Assembly: GCA_919903585.1 (NCBI GenBank)
Contig: CAKKST010000276.1
Coordinates: forward strand, 1 to 18,943
DNA: 18,943 nucleotides
Reading direction: 5' to 3'
From: Nitrospiria bacterium
GTDB taxonomy: Bacteria; Nitrospirota; CAKKRA01; 9FT-COMBO-42-15
Shown: piece by piece, positions 6,841 to 14,512 of the stretch
Numbering within the stretch: position 1 is the first letter of the stretch
How the letters are laid out: every line of letters starts with the position of its first letter
Program-made: the position numbers and the translations under genes
Notes under the pieces: generated by a model
What the model was told of the DNA's origin: nothing
The model's database searches: none
Seen by the model: the letters and a program-made list of their open reading frames with translations, nothing else

Positions 6841-9800
6841 ATGAAAAGCGTAAAATTATTTCTTGCCATATTATTCTGTTCCTCTATATTTATACCCCCC
6901 GCATACGCAGAGGAGGAGAAGGGGAAGGTTATTGTACGGCTTCCTGAGTTCATTATATTTTCTGAGGAGCAGCTTCAGGAGCCGCCTGTCAAGAGGCCCG
7001 AAAAGGCGCAGCCCTTTAAAGACATGAAGGGGTTAAAAGAGGATATTCAGGCGCCTGACTCTGAAACTGCGCCGGACATTGAGGCAAAGGAGAAGCTAAA
7101 AAAGAAGACGCCGTCAGAGAGAGACACAGGATGGGTCTATGGCAACAGCGTTGCCTTGCTGCTGGTGAAGATAACAGGCGAGGAGCCGGCTGATGAGGCG
7201 GTATTTAAGTCAGGGCTATATTTTTTTAAGAATGAGGATTATAAAAAGGCGGTTGATGCCTTTAAGAAGGTAATAAAAAAATATCCTGAAAGCGAACTTG
7301 TCTCCGCTGCCGCCTACTGGATTGGCGAGTCAAATTATGCAATGGGCAGGCTAAAGGACGCCATTGATGTTTATGAGGAGATAATAAGTAAGTATCCGAA
7401 TTCCGATTACTGGGATTATGCCCAATATTCGCTCGGCTGGCTGTATGTAAATGAAGGTGATTATAAAATGGCTATACAGCATTTTACAAAGGCCACGCAG
7501 TCACCTTCAATGAGCCTTGCATACTCTGCCCAGTTCTGGGTGGGCGACTGCCTTATGAGGCTTAAAAGATATGAGGATGCTATTAAGATATTCCAGACAT
7601 TAACCTATCCAACCGTTTCAACAAAGCACCTGAAGGAAGATATATTTTTTGACGGTGTGGAAAAACTTTTGGCAGAAAAGGTTACATACAGGCAGTTTAT
7701 TTCCCGATTTCCCTTTCCTGAGAGCCTTATAATAAATAGCGCCATGTACGGCCTCGGGGTTGCAGGGGTCGGGATGGAGACTCACAACGTTTCTTTCACG
7801 AAGGAGAGCATAAAGGGGATCAAGGATATTACATGGGGCATCAGCATTAATACAGACAGGCAATATTTAGAGGCGGCGCTTTACAGGAGCGCCCTTGCTT
7901 ATATTGCATTAAATAAGATGGATAAGGCAAGGGAGGAAGGGAGAAGGTTAAGGGGTATTAATCCCCAGACCGCATTTTCTGATTATATAGAGATGGAGGT
8001 CGGCCTTTACTATTACAAAAACAGGGATAAGGCGGCTGCGTTAAAGATATTTCAGGGTATTTCAAGAAGTACGCTTCAAAAGGAGATAGTGCCGGTTGCA
8101 GAGTTTATGATCGGCGAGATACTCTATAAAGAGGGAAGGCTGATGGAGGCGCTGGCAAGTTATGAGAAGGCTGAGAAAAATGATGAGAGGCCGGCGCTCG
8201 GCAATGCGGCTGCGTATAAATCTTCAATCATATTGTATCAGAGGAAGGATTATAAAAGGGTTCTGGAAAAGCTTATGCCTGTAAGGAATAAGAGGCCGCT
8301 TATAAAATACAAGGACGATATAAACTATATGATAGCTGAATCGCTTACAGGCGCTGAAAAATACGATGAGGCCCTGTCGCATTATCAGGCAATACCGAAT
8401 GCAAGCCCCCTTGCCGAGAAGGTGCAATACGGAAGGGCATGGGCTTATTATAAGAAAGGAAAGTGGAAAGAGGCAGCAGAGTCATTTGATGTATTTTTGG
8501 AGAGATATCCAAAAAGCCCGCTCAGGGAAGATGTCTTGTTCCGCCTCTCCGACTCTTATCTCAGCATGAAGGATTTTAAGGGGTATTATAATGCCTATGC
8601 GCAGCTCTTAAAGGAGTACCCAAAGAGCGGGCTGAATACAGAGATAGCCCTTCAGGCAGGCCTTTCCATGTACAGGGTAGAGAAGTTTGAGGATGCAGCA
8701 GGCATCTTTAAGAATATTGCTGCCGCATCTCCAAAATCAAAGGAGGCGGTGGAGGCATCCTTCCGCCTCGGCTGGACATATTTCAGGATGAATGATTATA
8801 AAAAGGCCATATCAGAATTTACCAGCCATATAATAAACTATCCTGAAAGCAAATTTTCAGCAGAGGCATTGCTTAAGATAGGGGATTCATACTACAACAT
8901 GAAGGAATATCCAAAGGCGCTGCAATATTATAACAGCATAAAGAGCAAACATCCTAACAGCCTGCAATTAAAGGATGCAGAATACGGCGCCATCCTCGCA
9001 CACAAACAGCTCGGCAACAGCGAGGCTGCAATGTCAGAGGTGGAGGGATTTGTAAAAAGGAATCCGAAGGCAGCAATGTCGATCACACTGCAATTTCAGA
9101 TGGCAGAGGAGCTTGAGGCAAAAAAGAAGATGAGCGAGGCCCTTCTTGCATACAGAAAGGCGCTTGCAATATCTGAGGCCGGCGAGTTTGCGGATATTGC
9201 CCTTTATAGGATCGGCAGGATTCTCTTTGATGGGAAGGAGTTTTATAATGCCATTACATCCTTTAATCAGCTTTTATCACAATATCCAAAGAGTACATAT
9301 ATAACCGATGCCCGCTATAAAATAGCCGAGGCATATTTTTTACTTGGCGAATATGAGAAGGCAATCGGTAAATATAAAGACTTTATATCCCTCTATTCAG
9401 AAAATCAGAATGTCTCCGAGGCCATGTTTAAGATTGCCCAATCACATGAAAAATCAAAAAGGGCTGATGATGCAATAAGGGCCTACAATGAATTTATTAA
9501 GAAATCCCCGCAGGACAAGATGGTTCCATTCGCATATCTTGCATTAGGCGGACACTATTATGCTAAAATAGATAATAAGGCCGCAGCCAGCGCCTATCAG
9601 AAGGCCGCAGACCTTTTGGATGATGATATAGCGGCAGAGGCGCAATTCAGGCTTGCCGAACTCGCTCTTGCAGATGGAAGGGCTGATGATGCAAAGATAG
9701 AATTTATGAAGGTATACTATCTTTATCCTGATATAGATAAATGGGCGTCTCTGGCACAGTTAAAGACAGCAGAGATATACGAAAAAGAAAAGAAGGCAGA

Positions 9801-9909
9801 GACAGCCTTTGCGCTATACCAGAGGATAATGGATAAGGCAAAGAACAAGGAAGATGTAAAAAAGGCGTCCGATGCCGCCAGAGATATTGGGGGGACGATT
9901 AATAGATGA
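6841..9909 (+). CDS. Large exported TPR protein, about 1,020 residues
   Basis: A signal peptide (MKSVKLFLAILFCSSIFIPP, cleavage after AYA near residue 23) is followed by a Glu/Lys/Pro-rich low-complexity stretch to about residue 95. From about residue 120 to the end, TPR units of the same kind as in the preceding gene follow one another (for example FKKVIKKYPESELVSAAAYW, YEEIISKYPNSDYW, FTSHIINYPESKFSAEALLK). I estimate more than 20. A non-TPR-like insert lies near residues 255-330. There are no enzymatic motifs. It has AAGG six bases before ATG. It overlaps the next gene by four bases (ATGA), so it and the TonB-like protein are made together. A long periplasmic solenoid scaffold is the likely role. 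Confidence 0.85.
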   Translation: MKSVKLFLAILFCSSIFIPPAYAEEEKGKVIVRLPEFIIFSEEQLQEPPVKRPEKAQPFKDMKGLKEDIQAPDSETAPDIEAKEKLKKKTPSERDTGWVYGNSVALLLVKITGEEPADEAVFKSGLYFFKNEDYKKAVDAFKKVIKKYPESELVSAAAYWIGESNYAMGRLKDAIDVYEEIISKYPNSDYWDYAQYSLGWLYVNEGDYKMAIQHFTKATQSPSMSLAYSAQFWVGDCLMRLKRYEDAIKIFQTLTYPTVSTKHLKEDIFFDGVEKLLAEKVTYRQFISRFPFPESLIINSAMYGLGVAGVGMETHNVSFTKESIKGIKDITWGISINTDRQYLEAALYRSALAYIALNKMDKAREEGRRLRGINPQTAFSDYIEMEVGLYYYKNRDKAAALKIFQGISRSTLQKEIVPVAEFMIGEILYKEGRLMEALASYEKAEKNDERPALGNAAAYKSSIILYQRKDYKRVLEKLMPVRNKRPLIKYKDDINYMIAESLTGAEKYDEALSHYQAIPNASPLAEKVQYGRAWAYYKKGKWKEAAESFDVFLERYPKSPLREDVLFRLSDSYLSMKDFKGYYNAYAQLLKEYPKSGLNTEIALQAGLSMYRVEKFEDAAGIFKNIAAASPKSKEAVEASFRLGWTYFRMNDYKKAISEFTSHIINYPESKFSAEALLKIGDSYYNMKEYPKALQYYNSIKSKHPNSLQLKDAEYGAILAHKQLGNSEAAMSEVEGFVKRNPKAAMSITLQFQMAEELEAKKKMSEALLAYRKALAISEAGEFADIALYRIGRILFDGKEFYNAITSFNQLLSQYPKSTYITDARYKIAEAYFLLGEYEKAIGKYKDFISLYSENQNVSEAMFKIAQSHEKSKRADDAIRAYNEFIKKSPQDKMVPFAYLALGGHYYAKIDNKAAASAYQKAADLLDDDIAAEAQFRLAELALADGRADDAKIEFMKVYYLYPDIDKWASLAQLKTAEIYEKEKKAETAFALYQRIMDKAKNKEDVKKASDAARDIGGTINR

Positions 9910-10688
9910 AAAGCGTTTCTCTTTCTACAGGGGCAGTTAAAATAGATTATTATGGCAGCAGGATAACAAAGGAGATTGTAGCCTCTTCAACGTTACATTT
10001 TGTTTTAGTCATTTTACTGATGTTTGCCCCTCCTTTGCTTATACAGAAGAATGAACCAACTATTACAGAGATCACAATAGTTGACAATCTTGAGCCAATA
10101 CCATTTCCGGTTATCAGGTCTGAGCCTTCTGCGCCAGCAGGGGCTCCTCCGCCTCCGGCAGTCAGGATACCAAAGGGAAGCGGTCAGCCGTCAACAGGGA
10201 AGGGGCTTGTAGATGATGCGTCTGTCAGGGACATCAAGGCAGGCTTTGGTATTCCAACAAAGGCAGGGTTAGGCGCTAAAGAAGGGGCGTCATTTTCTCA
10301 AAGGGGTTCTGACCTTGATGCGCCAATACCGAGGGCAACCCCTATCAGAGAGGCGAAGAATGCCAATATAGGAATCCCCGGCGGGAAGGGCGCTGATGCT
10401 GCCCCAAGCGGGACAGTGGGAATAAAGGGGACTGCCGGGAAGAGGAGGGTCATATTCAGGCCGTCCCAGCCTGCTGTGGATACATCAGTGAATATCACCG
10501 TTGAGCTTGAGTTTGCCATCCTGCCTGACGGCGCTGTTGTAAATGTGGTGCCTTTACGCAAGGCAGATTCAAAGCTTGATGAGATTGCCATCAGGTGGTT
10601 GAAGAACTGGCGTTTTAATTCGGTTTCAGATGAGGACAAAACAGAGTATGTCGGAACAATACCAATAACATTCAGGGTAATAAGATGA
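9906..10688 (+). CDS. TonB-like energy-transducing protein
   Basis: TonB-type proteins pass energy from an inner-membrane ExbB/ExbD motor to the outer membrane. Here a short cytoplasmic start is followed by one membrane helix (about residues 29-49, TLHFVLVILLMFAPPLL), then a Pro/Gly/Ala-rich periplasmic spacer with PPPPA. The C-terminal domain (about 175-260) has VNITVELEFAILPDGAVVNV, LDEIAIRWLKNWRF and IPITFRVIR. The 'ILPDG.V' and 'A...L..WRF' blocks are the usual TonB/TolA C-terminal signature. Its start overlaps the TPR gene by ATGA. ExbB and ExbD are not in the window, so the motor must be encoded elsewhere or shared. A TolA-like role with the CpoB-like TPR proteins is an alternative to receptor energising. 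Confidence 0.85.
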   Translation: MKSVSLSTGAVKIDYYGSRITKEIVASSTLHFVLVILLMFAPPLLIQKNEPTITEITIVDNLEPIPFPVIRSEPSAPAGAPPPPAVRIPKGSGQPSTGKGLVDDASVRDIKAGFGIPTKAGLGAKEGASFSQRGSDLDAPIPRATPIREAKNANIGIPGGKGADAAPSGTVGIKGTAGKRRVIFRPSQPAVDTSVNITVELEFAILPDGAVVNVVPLRKADSKLDEIAIRWLKNWRFNSVSDEDKTEYVGTIPITFRVIR

Positions 10689-10720
10689 TCAAGAAGTTCT
10701 GATAGACAGGACATTCTTGT

Positions 10721-10762
10721 CCTGCCAGTAGGGGCAATTCATGAATTGCCCCTACTGGCAGG
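10721..10762. repeat. 42-bp perfect palindrome with GTAG/CTAC feet
   Basis: The sequence reads the same on both strands from 10721 to 10762: CCTGCCAGTAGGGGC leads into AATTCATGAATT and back out. GTAG at 10728 and CTAC at 10752 sit at the foot of the inner hairpin. It belongs to the family of GTAG hairpins in this window. A further half unit (CCGTGCCTAC) follows to 10779. It may also end TonB-operon transcription, although no T-run follows. Confidence 0.7.
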
Positions 10763-10814
10763 GTTTAAACCGTGCCTACAAAAGCCTCACAAAGGATGAT
10801 GAAAGTCCCCCTTT

Positions 10815-10865
10815 ATCCCCCTTTTCCAAAGGGGGATTTGATTTCCCCTCTTTGGTAAAGAGGGG
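10815..10865. repeat. Double hairpin between convergent operons
   Basis: Hairpin one: ATCCCCCTTT (10815-10824), TCC, AAAGGGGGAT (10828-10837). Hairpin two: CCCCTCTTT (10845-10853), GGT, AAAGAGGGG (10857-10865). Both are perfect. From memory, this C/G-rich pair is a dispersed repeat in many genomes of this kind. It sits between the ends of convergent operons and could work as a two-way terminator. Confidence 0.6.
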
Positions 10866-10923
10866 TGAGGGGAGATTTTGCAAATAGTATGTCTTCTTAC
10901 TAATGAACTTATTAGTTATAGCC

Positions 10924-12111
10924 TTACTCAAAATCCGCATATATCTCGCCGAGGTTTATACCTGCGGCTTTGAGCTTTGCATATCTGTTTTTGATTGAAA
11001 GCTTTGCCTCAAGGAGTTCAGGGCTGTGGCTTCCGTTTCGTATTGCCACTGACGCCTCTATAAATGCAGCAAGCTCATCCGCAGCCTTGACGATCTCACC
11101 ATCCCTCGGGTTATAAATGTCATCATTGTATTTATCATTAATCTCACTGCTTGTAGTCTTTTTCATCCTTCCATCTATGGCAGCAAGGCTGTCAAATTCA
11201 TTTTCTGTAAACATCCTTATCTCAGGATGCCATGATTCAGGGATTAATCCATAGACCTCCTTTTCCATCTCCTCCCTTTCATATTCCTTCAGCAGATCAA
11301 GCAGTCCCTCCACAGAGCGTTTTACAGGGGATATGATATCCCGTGTCAGCACCTCGGGGAGGTCATGAAAGAGGCCTGTAAAGTAATTATTAACCCGCCT
11401 TTTTTCACATGCAGTTATTTCAAGTGAAAACAGATAGGCCAGTATTGCAACAAACAGTGAGTGTCCCATAACAGAGGTCTTTGGTATCCTGTGAAGGTTT
11501 GCCCAGCGGATCTGAAATCTCAACTGTCCGCAGAGGTCAAGGAAGTTCCTGTATTTTGCGTGTTTTATTAACTGCTCCATTCCTTTAAGATCATAATACT
11601 CCTCCTGCCTTTCCTGCAGGCCCTGCTTTATGGAATCAATCTCATAGCCATTCGGATTTGCCCTTTCTATGATATCAAATTCCCATTTCGTTGCATAAAA
11701 ATGGGCTGCGCCCAGTATCCTTCTGTTAATGCCCTTTGAATCATTTGTAAAGTAGTCCTGAAACCTTTTGTAAAATTCCTTGCCCAGAGGCAGAAGGATA
11801 GGCTCAAGCTGATTGAATACCCATTCATTCAACTGCCTGTATTTGGCAGGGTTCTCTTTTATCTTATAAAAAATCGGCGGTTTCAAGTCAGTGATAACAA
11901 TTCTTTGCAAAAGCTCAAAGAGCCCCCCTTCAATAATCTCTATCCAATTAAAGTCTTCTCTCTTTTCCTCAAACTTGCCGAGGAAATAGGCAATGACCAT
12001 CTTGTGGGCCTGTTTGTCAAGCTCGGCTAATTCCATAGGCCGCACCTTATCATTCCATCTCTGGATATAAGCGGCATCAAAGATCTTTAAGAGTAGTGAT
12101 TTTCTTATCAT
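10924..12111 (-). CDS. HD-domain phosphohydrolase, YfbR-like, with long N-terminal extension
   Basis: E. coli YfbR is a metal-dependent 5'-deoxynucleotidase. Its metal and substrate residues appear here with the same spacing: Arg202-Trp203 then His217 (15 residues on, as in Arg18/His33), and His249-Asp250, Glu253 and Asp258 in HDLPEVLTRDIISPVK, followed by KAADELAAFIEA, which carries the last Asp. The family is about 200 residues; this protein has 395, with about 185 residues of mostly helical unknown sequence in front and an insert between Asp258 and the last Asp. No signal peptide, so it is cytoplasmic. It starts 18 bases after a triheme cytochrome gene and has no SD or promoter of its own that I can see, so it is read as the last gene of the cytochrome operon. 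Why is unclear. Confidence 0.8.
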   Translation of the reverse strand: MIRKSLLLKIFDAAYIQRWNDKVRPMELAELDKQAHKMVIAYFLGKFEEKREDFNWIEIIEGGLFELLQRIVITDLKPPIFYKIKENPAKYRQLNEWVFNQLEPILLPLGKEFYKRFQDYFTNDSKGINRRILGAAHFYATKWEFDIIERANPNGYEIDSIKQGLQERQEEYYDLKGMEQLIKHAKYRNFLDLCGQLRFQIRWANLHRIPKTSVMGHSLFVAILAYLFSLEITACEKRRVNNYFTGLFHDLPEVLTRDIISPVKRSVEGLLDLLKEYEREEMEKEVYGLIPESWHPEIRMFTENEFDSLAAIDGRMKKTTSSEINDKYNDDIYNPRDGEIVKAADELAAFIEASVAIRNGSHSPELLEAKLSIKNRYAKLKAAGINLGEIYADFE

Positions 12112-12129
12112 CGGAGATTAATCATTGTC

Positions 12130-12603
12130 CTATTTAGGCCTTACATGACAGCGGTTGCAGTATTGAAGCGGAAAGGCAACGGTCCCATGACACCTGCCGC
12201 AGAATTCTCCTGCGAATATCTTCTCCATTGTAACGCCATTGCTCCCCTTCTGCGCCTTGAATATCTTTGGATGGCAGTTGCTGCAGTCAAGCCACTGTGT
12301 ATGCTGATAATGCGGATAAACCACATTGGGCATTGTCTTTGTATAAAAGACAATATCAAGATTAAGCGGAGGGGACTTTGGAGGAGACTTTGGGTCAATA
12401 GCATCGCGAGGCTTGATTATACCGCTGTTTATTGCAGTGACCCAGTCAATAAAGCCATCCTCTGTTCGGGGCAGATACGAAAAGGCCTGAGGCTGATTTT
12501 CCACTGCTTTAAAAACCAATTCTTTTTTTGTGCAGCTTGCAAGCATCAATGGTATTGTAAGAAGGAGAAAAGACGTGATAATCAATTTTAAAACATAATT
12601 CAT
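12130..12603 (-). CDS. Triheme c-type cytochrome lipoprotein (long type, copy 2)
   Basis: An export signal ends in a lipobox, LASC (Cys24), so the protein is probably lipid-anchored. Three haem-binding motifs are in the last third: CSNCH (107-111), CGRCH (135-139) and CNRCH (149-153), with YPHYQH just before the first as likely distal ligands. Met126 is nine residues before the second motif, as in all four related cytochromes here. The N-terminal part shares FIDWVTAINSGIIKPRDAID with the GLIDWAAIVKEGKIKPWESLD of the gene at 13080, so the two are paralogues. The pattern fits the cytochrome c7-like triheme group. A GTG at 12630 also opens the frame; I choose ATG 12603 because the signal peptide starts there, but neither has an SD. 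Electron transfer at the membrane surface is the likely role. Confidence 0.85.
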   Translation of the reverse strand: MNYVLKLIITSFLLLTIPLMLASCTKKELVFKAVENQPQAFSYLPRTEDGFIDWVTAINSGIIKPRDAIDPKSPPKSPPLNLDIVFYTKTMPNVVYPHYQHTQWLDCSNCHPKIFKAQKGSNGVTMEKIFAGEFCGRCHGTVAFPLQYCNRCHVRPK

Positions 12604-12640
12604 ATATACCACATTATTTATTTGTCCCACGCCTTGGGGT

Positions 12641-12667
12641 GTAGGGGTTCAAAATTTTGAACCCCTA
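12641..12667. repeat. GTAG hairpin overlapping a cytochrome stop codon
   Basis: A 26-base perfect palindrome runs from 12642 to 12667: TAGGGGTTCAAAA and its complement. On the plus strand it begins GTAG (12641-12644) and is followed by T8. On the minus strand its outer TAG (12667-12665) is the stop codon of the cytochrome gene beginning at 13003. Confidence 0.7.
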
Positions 12668-13003
12668 TTTTTTTGTCGTTTCACCTGAATGGCACCTCTC
12701 ACATTTAAGCAGCGGGTATGCTGTCTTTCCGTCATGGCACTTGCCGCAGTACAGTCCCTTGGAATTTTTAGACATATTTATATCATTGCCGCCCTTCTTC
12801 TTGACAAATATTGCATCGTGGCACTCCTCGCATTTATTCCGCTTGCTGTGAAGCCCATGGGTGAAAACCACAGGCTTCATATCATACTTCTCCGCATACC
12901 TGTTGAAAACCATCTTCTCTTCAAGTGCAGAGACACTATTAAGGGGAAGATAAAGCGCTGTAAATATTGTAACGATAAAGGCTATCAAAAATCTCATAAT
13001 CAT
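12665..13003 (-). CDS. Triheme c-type cytochrome (short type, copy 2)
   Basis: This protein of about 112 residues has an N-terminal export helix (to about residue 26, ending NSVSA) and three haem motifs: CEECH (58-62), CGKCH (86-90) and CERCH (101-105). FTHGLH before the first motif gives two candidate distal His ligands, and Met77 lies nine residues before the second motif. The sequence between motifs (HDAIFVKKKGGNDINMS) closely matches the gene at 13947 (HEDIFIMKKGSNDINMS), its paralogue. The frame opens at a TTG at 13072, but that adds a basic non-signal stretch through a repeat; I choose ATG 13003 (ATG 12997 is also possible). No clear SD. The TAG stop is inside a GTAG hairpin. Likely a soluble periplasmic electron carrier. 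Confidence 0.85.
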   Translation of the reverse strand: MIMRFLIAFIVTIFTALYLPLNSVSALEEKMVFNRYAEKYDMKPVVFTHGLHSKRNKCEECHDAIFVKKKGGNDINMSKNSKGLYCGKCHDGKTAYPLLKCERCHSGETTKK

Positions 13004-13025
13004 CTTAACGAATCGGCGAAAGGGT

Positions 13026-13070
13026 GAAACGGTGTTTCTCCGCTTCCCCGCATCGCCCCTTCCCCGTTTC
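13026..13070. repeat. Inverted repeat in the gap between two cytochrome genes
   Basis: Arms GAAACGG (13026-13032) and CCGTTTC (13064-13070) enclose a C-rich stretch, with a smaller GAAAC/GTTTC hairpin at the left end. It lies in the leader of the 13003 gene and extends its frame artificially upstream. It has no GTAG foot, so it is another repeat type. Confidence 0.4.
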
Positions 13071-13079
13071 AATTATTAA

Positions 13080-13814
13080 TTATTTCGCTCCCTTTGGCCT
13101 AACATGGCAGCGCTGACAGTCTGTAAGCGGGAAGGCCACTTTGTCATGGCATCTGCCGCAGTACTGGCCTGCTGCAATCTTTGCCATTGTCATATCAGGA
13201 TTTCCGCCAGCCTTCATATTAAAGATAGCAGGGTGGCAGTTTGTGCAATTAAGCCAGTATGTATGGATAAAATGCGGGAATACCACATCCTCCATTGAGG
13301 CGCTCTTTGTTTTGATGACAACATCCATTGGAAACGGTGGGGCTACAGGCGCATTGGGGTCTAATGACTCCCATGGCTTTATCTTCCCCTCCTTAACAAT
13401 AGCCGCCCAGTCAATCAAGCCATATTTATCTTTGGGAAGATTTGCAAGCTCAAGCGCCATAGGATGCGCTGCCATGCCTGCCTTTTCTGCTGCGCCAACT
13501 ACCTTAGTAGGATCCCCTGTCCCTGCAATCTGTCCTGTGCTGTCAAGATATATGGCCTGTGACGGGTCAATTTGGGGCGACTTTGCTGCTGCCTTTGCAG
13601 TCGCCTTCTCTGCAGGCTTTTCATCCTTCTTTGCTGTCTCTGCTGGTTTTTTCTCAACTACCTTTTGCGGTTCAGCCTGAGGCGCGGTCTCTTTTTTTGC
13701 CTCTTTTGCCTCTGGCGCCTTTGCCTTCTGCGGCGTGGCACAACTGTTTATTGCAAAAACAAAAATAACAGCTATTGCAATCCCTGATATATTTTTAAGA
13801 GTTGTCATTTTCAT
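13080..13814 (-). CDS. Triheme c-type cytochrome lipoprotein with Ala/Lys/Pro linker (long type, copy 1)
   Basis: An export signal ends at AINSC (Cys25, a slightly unusual lipobox). Residues about 28-80 are a flexible linker of Ala, Lys, Pro and Glu that would hold the domain away from the membrane. Residues 130-244 match the lipoprotein at 12130 (GLIDWAAIVKEGKIKPWESL, then FPHFIHTYWLNCTNCHPAIF). Haem motifs are CTNCH (190-194), CGRCH (219-223) and CQRCH (233-237), with Met210 nine residues before the second. ATG 13814 has GGAGG eight bases upstream. It follows the short triheme gene at 14333 across a 132-base gap filled with repeats. It probably takes part in electron transfer at the outer face of a membrane; partners are not known. 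Confidence 0.88.
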   Translation of the reverse strand: MKMTTLKNISGIAIAVIFVFAINSCATPQKAKAPEAKEAKKETAPQAEPQKVVEKKPAETAKKDEKPAEKATAKAAAKSPQIDPSQAIYLDSTGQIAGTGDPTKVVGAAEKAGMAAHPMALELANLPKDKYGLIDWAAIVKEGKIKPWESLDPNAPVAPPFPMDVVIKTKSASMEDVVFPHFIHTYWLNCTNCHPAIFNMKAGGNPDMTMAKIAAGQYCGRCHDKVAFPLTDCQRCHVRPKGAK

Positions 13815-13855
13815 AGTTCATCCCTCCAGAACTTGGTTTTAGTTTAATTAAAATT

Positions 13856-13950
13856 GTAGGGCAACCCTTCAGGGTTGTTTAGCCATTTGTAGGCACGGTT
13901 TTAACCGTGCCCTTTGCACGAATAAATTCGTGCCTACAGCCCTGCCCTAC
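13856..13950. repeat. Composite array of GTAG hairpins with 8-bp terminal inverted repeats
   Basis: The element starts with GTAGGGCA (13856-13863) and ends with its complement TGCCCTAC (13943-13950). Inside are three hairpins: CAACCC/GGGTTG (13862-13877), GGCACGGTT/AACCGTGCC (13892-13911, led by GTAG at 13889), and GCACGAAT/ATTCGTGC (13916-13933, followed by CTAC, so pointing the other way). Opposed units resemble a BIME, the paired REP arrangement. Its right end supplies the TAG stop of the 13947 gene. Confidence 0.7.
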
Positions 13951-14333
13951 TTTGGCGCTGCCGGTGCTGTTGTCAGCAGGCCGTCCGGATTCCCGCCCAC
14001 TGAATGGCAGCGGCCGCATTGAAGCGGCGCCCATGCAATCTTGCCATTGTGGCATTTTCCACAGTGGTTACCCTTTATGATAGAGGACATATTAATATCA
14101 TTTGACCCCTTTTTCATTATAAAGATATCCTCATGGCACACCTTGCATTTGAACCTGATCCTGTGAAACCAGTGCGGAAACATTACTGGCTGCATCCCCT
14201 GCTTCTCTGCCTGCTTGTTGATTGTTATATCGGCATATTCTGCATCTACCTTGGGTGTAAGACCAATCAACACAATGCCGGCAACTACAAGCAGCGAGAT
14301 TGCAACTCCCATTAAAAGCCTGAAGTTTTTCAT
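13947..14333 (-). CDS. Triheme c-type cytochrome (short type, copy 1)
   Basis: First gene of the minus-strand cytochrome operon. An export helix (about residues 5-26) ends at PKVDA, residue 31. Haem motifs are CKVCH (63-67), CGKCH (91-95) and CGRCH (106-110), with FPHWFH before the first giving two likely distal His and Met82 nine residues before the second. At 128 residues it is the size of a cytochrome c7-like protein plus signal. The C-terminal tail after the third haem (SVGGNPDGLLTTAPAAPK) is not seen in copy 2. ATG 14333 has GGGGGAAGG nine bases upstream. The TAG stop is the foot of the repeat array that follows. Likely a periplasmic electron carrier paired with the lipoprotein cytochrome encoded next. 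Confidence 0.88.
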   Translation of the reverse strand: MKNFRLLMGVAISLLVVAGIVLIGLTPKVDAEYADITINKQAEKQGMQPVMFPHWFHRIRFKCKVCHEDIFIMKKGSNDINMSSIIKGNHCGKCHNGKIAWAPLQCGRCHSVGGNPDGLLTTAPAAPK

Positions 14334-14393
14334 AATAACCTTCCCCCTTTATCTTAGAGATTTGTTTAAGATTCTATCTGAGTAGAGGCTACT

Positions 14394-14422
14394 TTTTTAG
14401 CATACAAGATACTTAGTGTCAA
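14394..14422 (-). promoter_or_regulatory. Possible promoter of the triheme cytochrome operon
   Basis: On the minus strand, TTGACA (14422-14417), a 17-base spacer and TAAAAA (14399-14394). The -35 is perfect and the -10 poor. The identical ATTGACACTA stretch forms the -35 of the propeller gene at 16834. Confidence 0.45.
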
Positions 14423-14447
14423 TTGAAAAATTAATGAAAAGAAGATT

Positions 14448-14463
14448 GTTACCAGATGGTTAC
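14448..14463 (+). promoter_or_regulatory. GTTAC-N6-GTTAC motif, copy 2
   Basis: GTTACCAGATGGTTAC followed by AGTTTT, matching copy 1 at 14 of 16 positions. It ends 12 bp before the -35 of the class I cytochrome gene and lies between divergent cytochrome transcripts, so it could affect both. Confidence 0.5.
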
Positions 14464-14475
14464 AGTTTTCCCCTC

Positions 14476-14504
14476 TTGACAATAAAACAATATCCTGTTA
14501 ATAT
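14476..14504 (+). promoter_or_regulatory. Sigma-70 promoter of the class I cytochrome gene
   Basis: TTGACA (14476-14481), a 17-base spacer and TAATAT (14499-14504). The expected start is near 14511, only about two bases before ATG 14513, and no SD is visible, so the mRNA may be leaderless. Confidence 0.5.
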
Positions 14505-14512
14505 TCAAAATC

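Noticed and set aside
13003..13072. N-terminal extension MKRGRGDAGKRR of the short cytochrome
   Set aside because: It comes from a TTG and an inverted repeat, and would put a basic stretch before the export signal.
12145..13680. Several plus-strand frames of 60-180 codons opposite the triheme cytochromes
   Set aside because: They mirror haem-protein genes on the minus strand and have no SD or family pattern; the CXXCH genes are certain.
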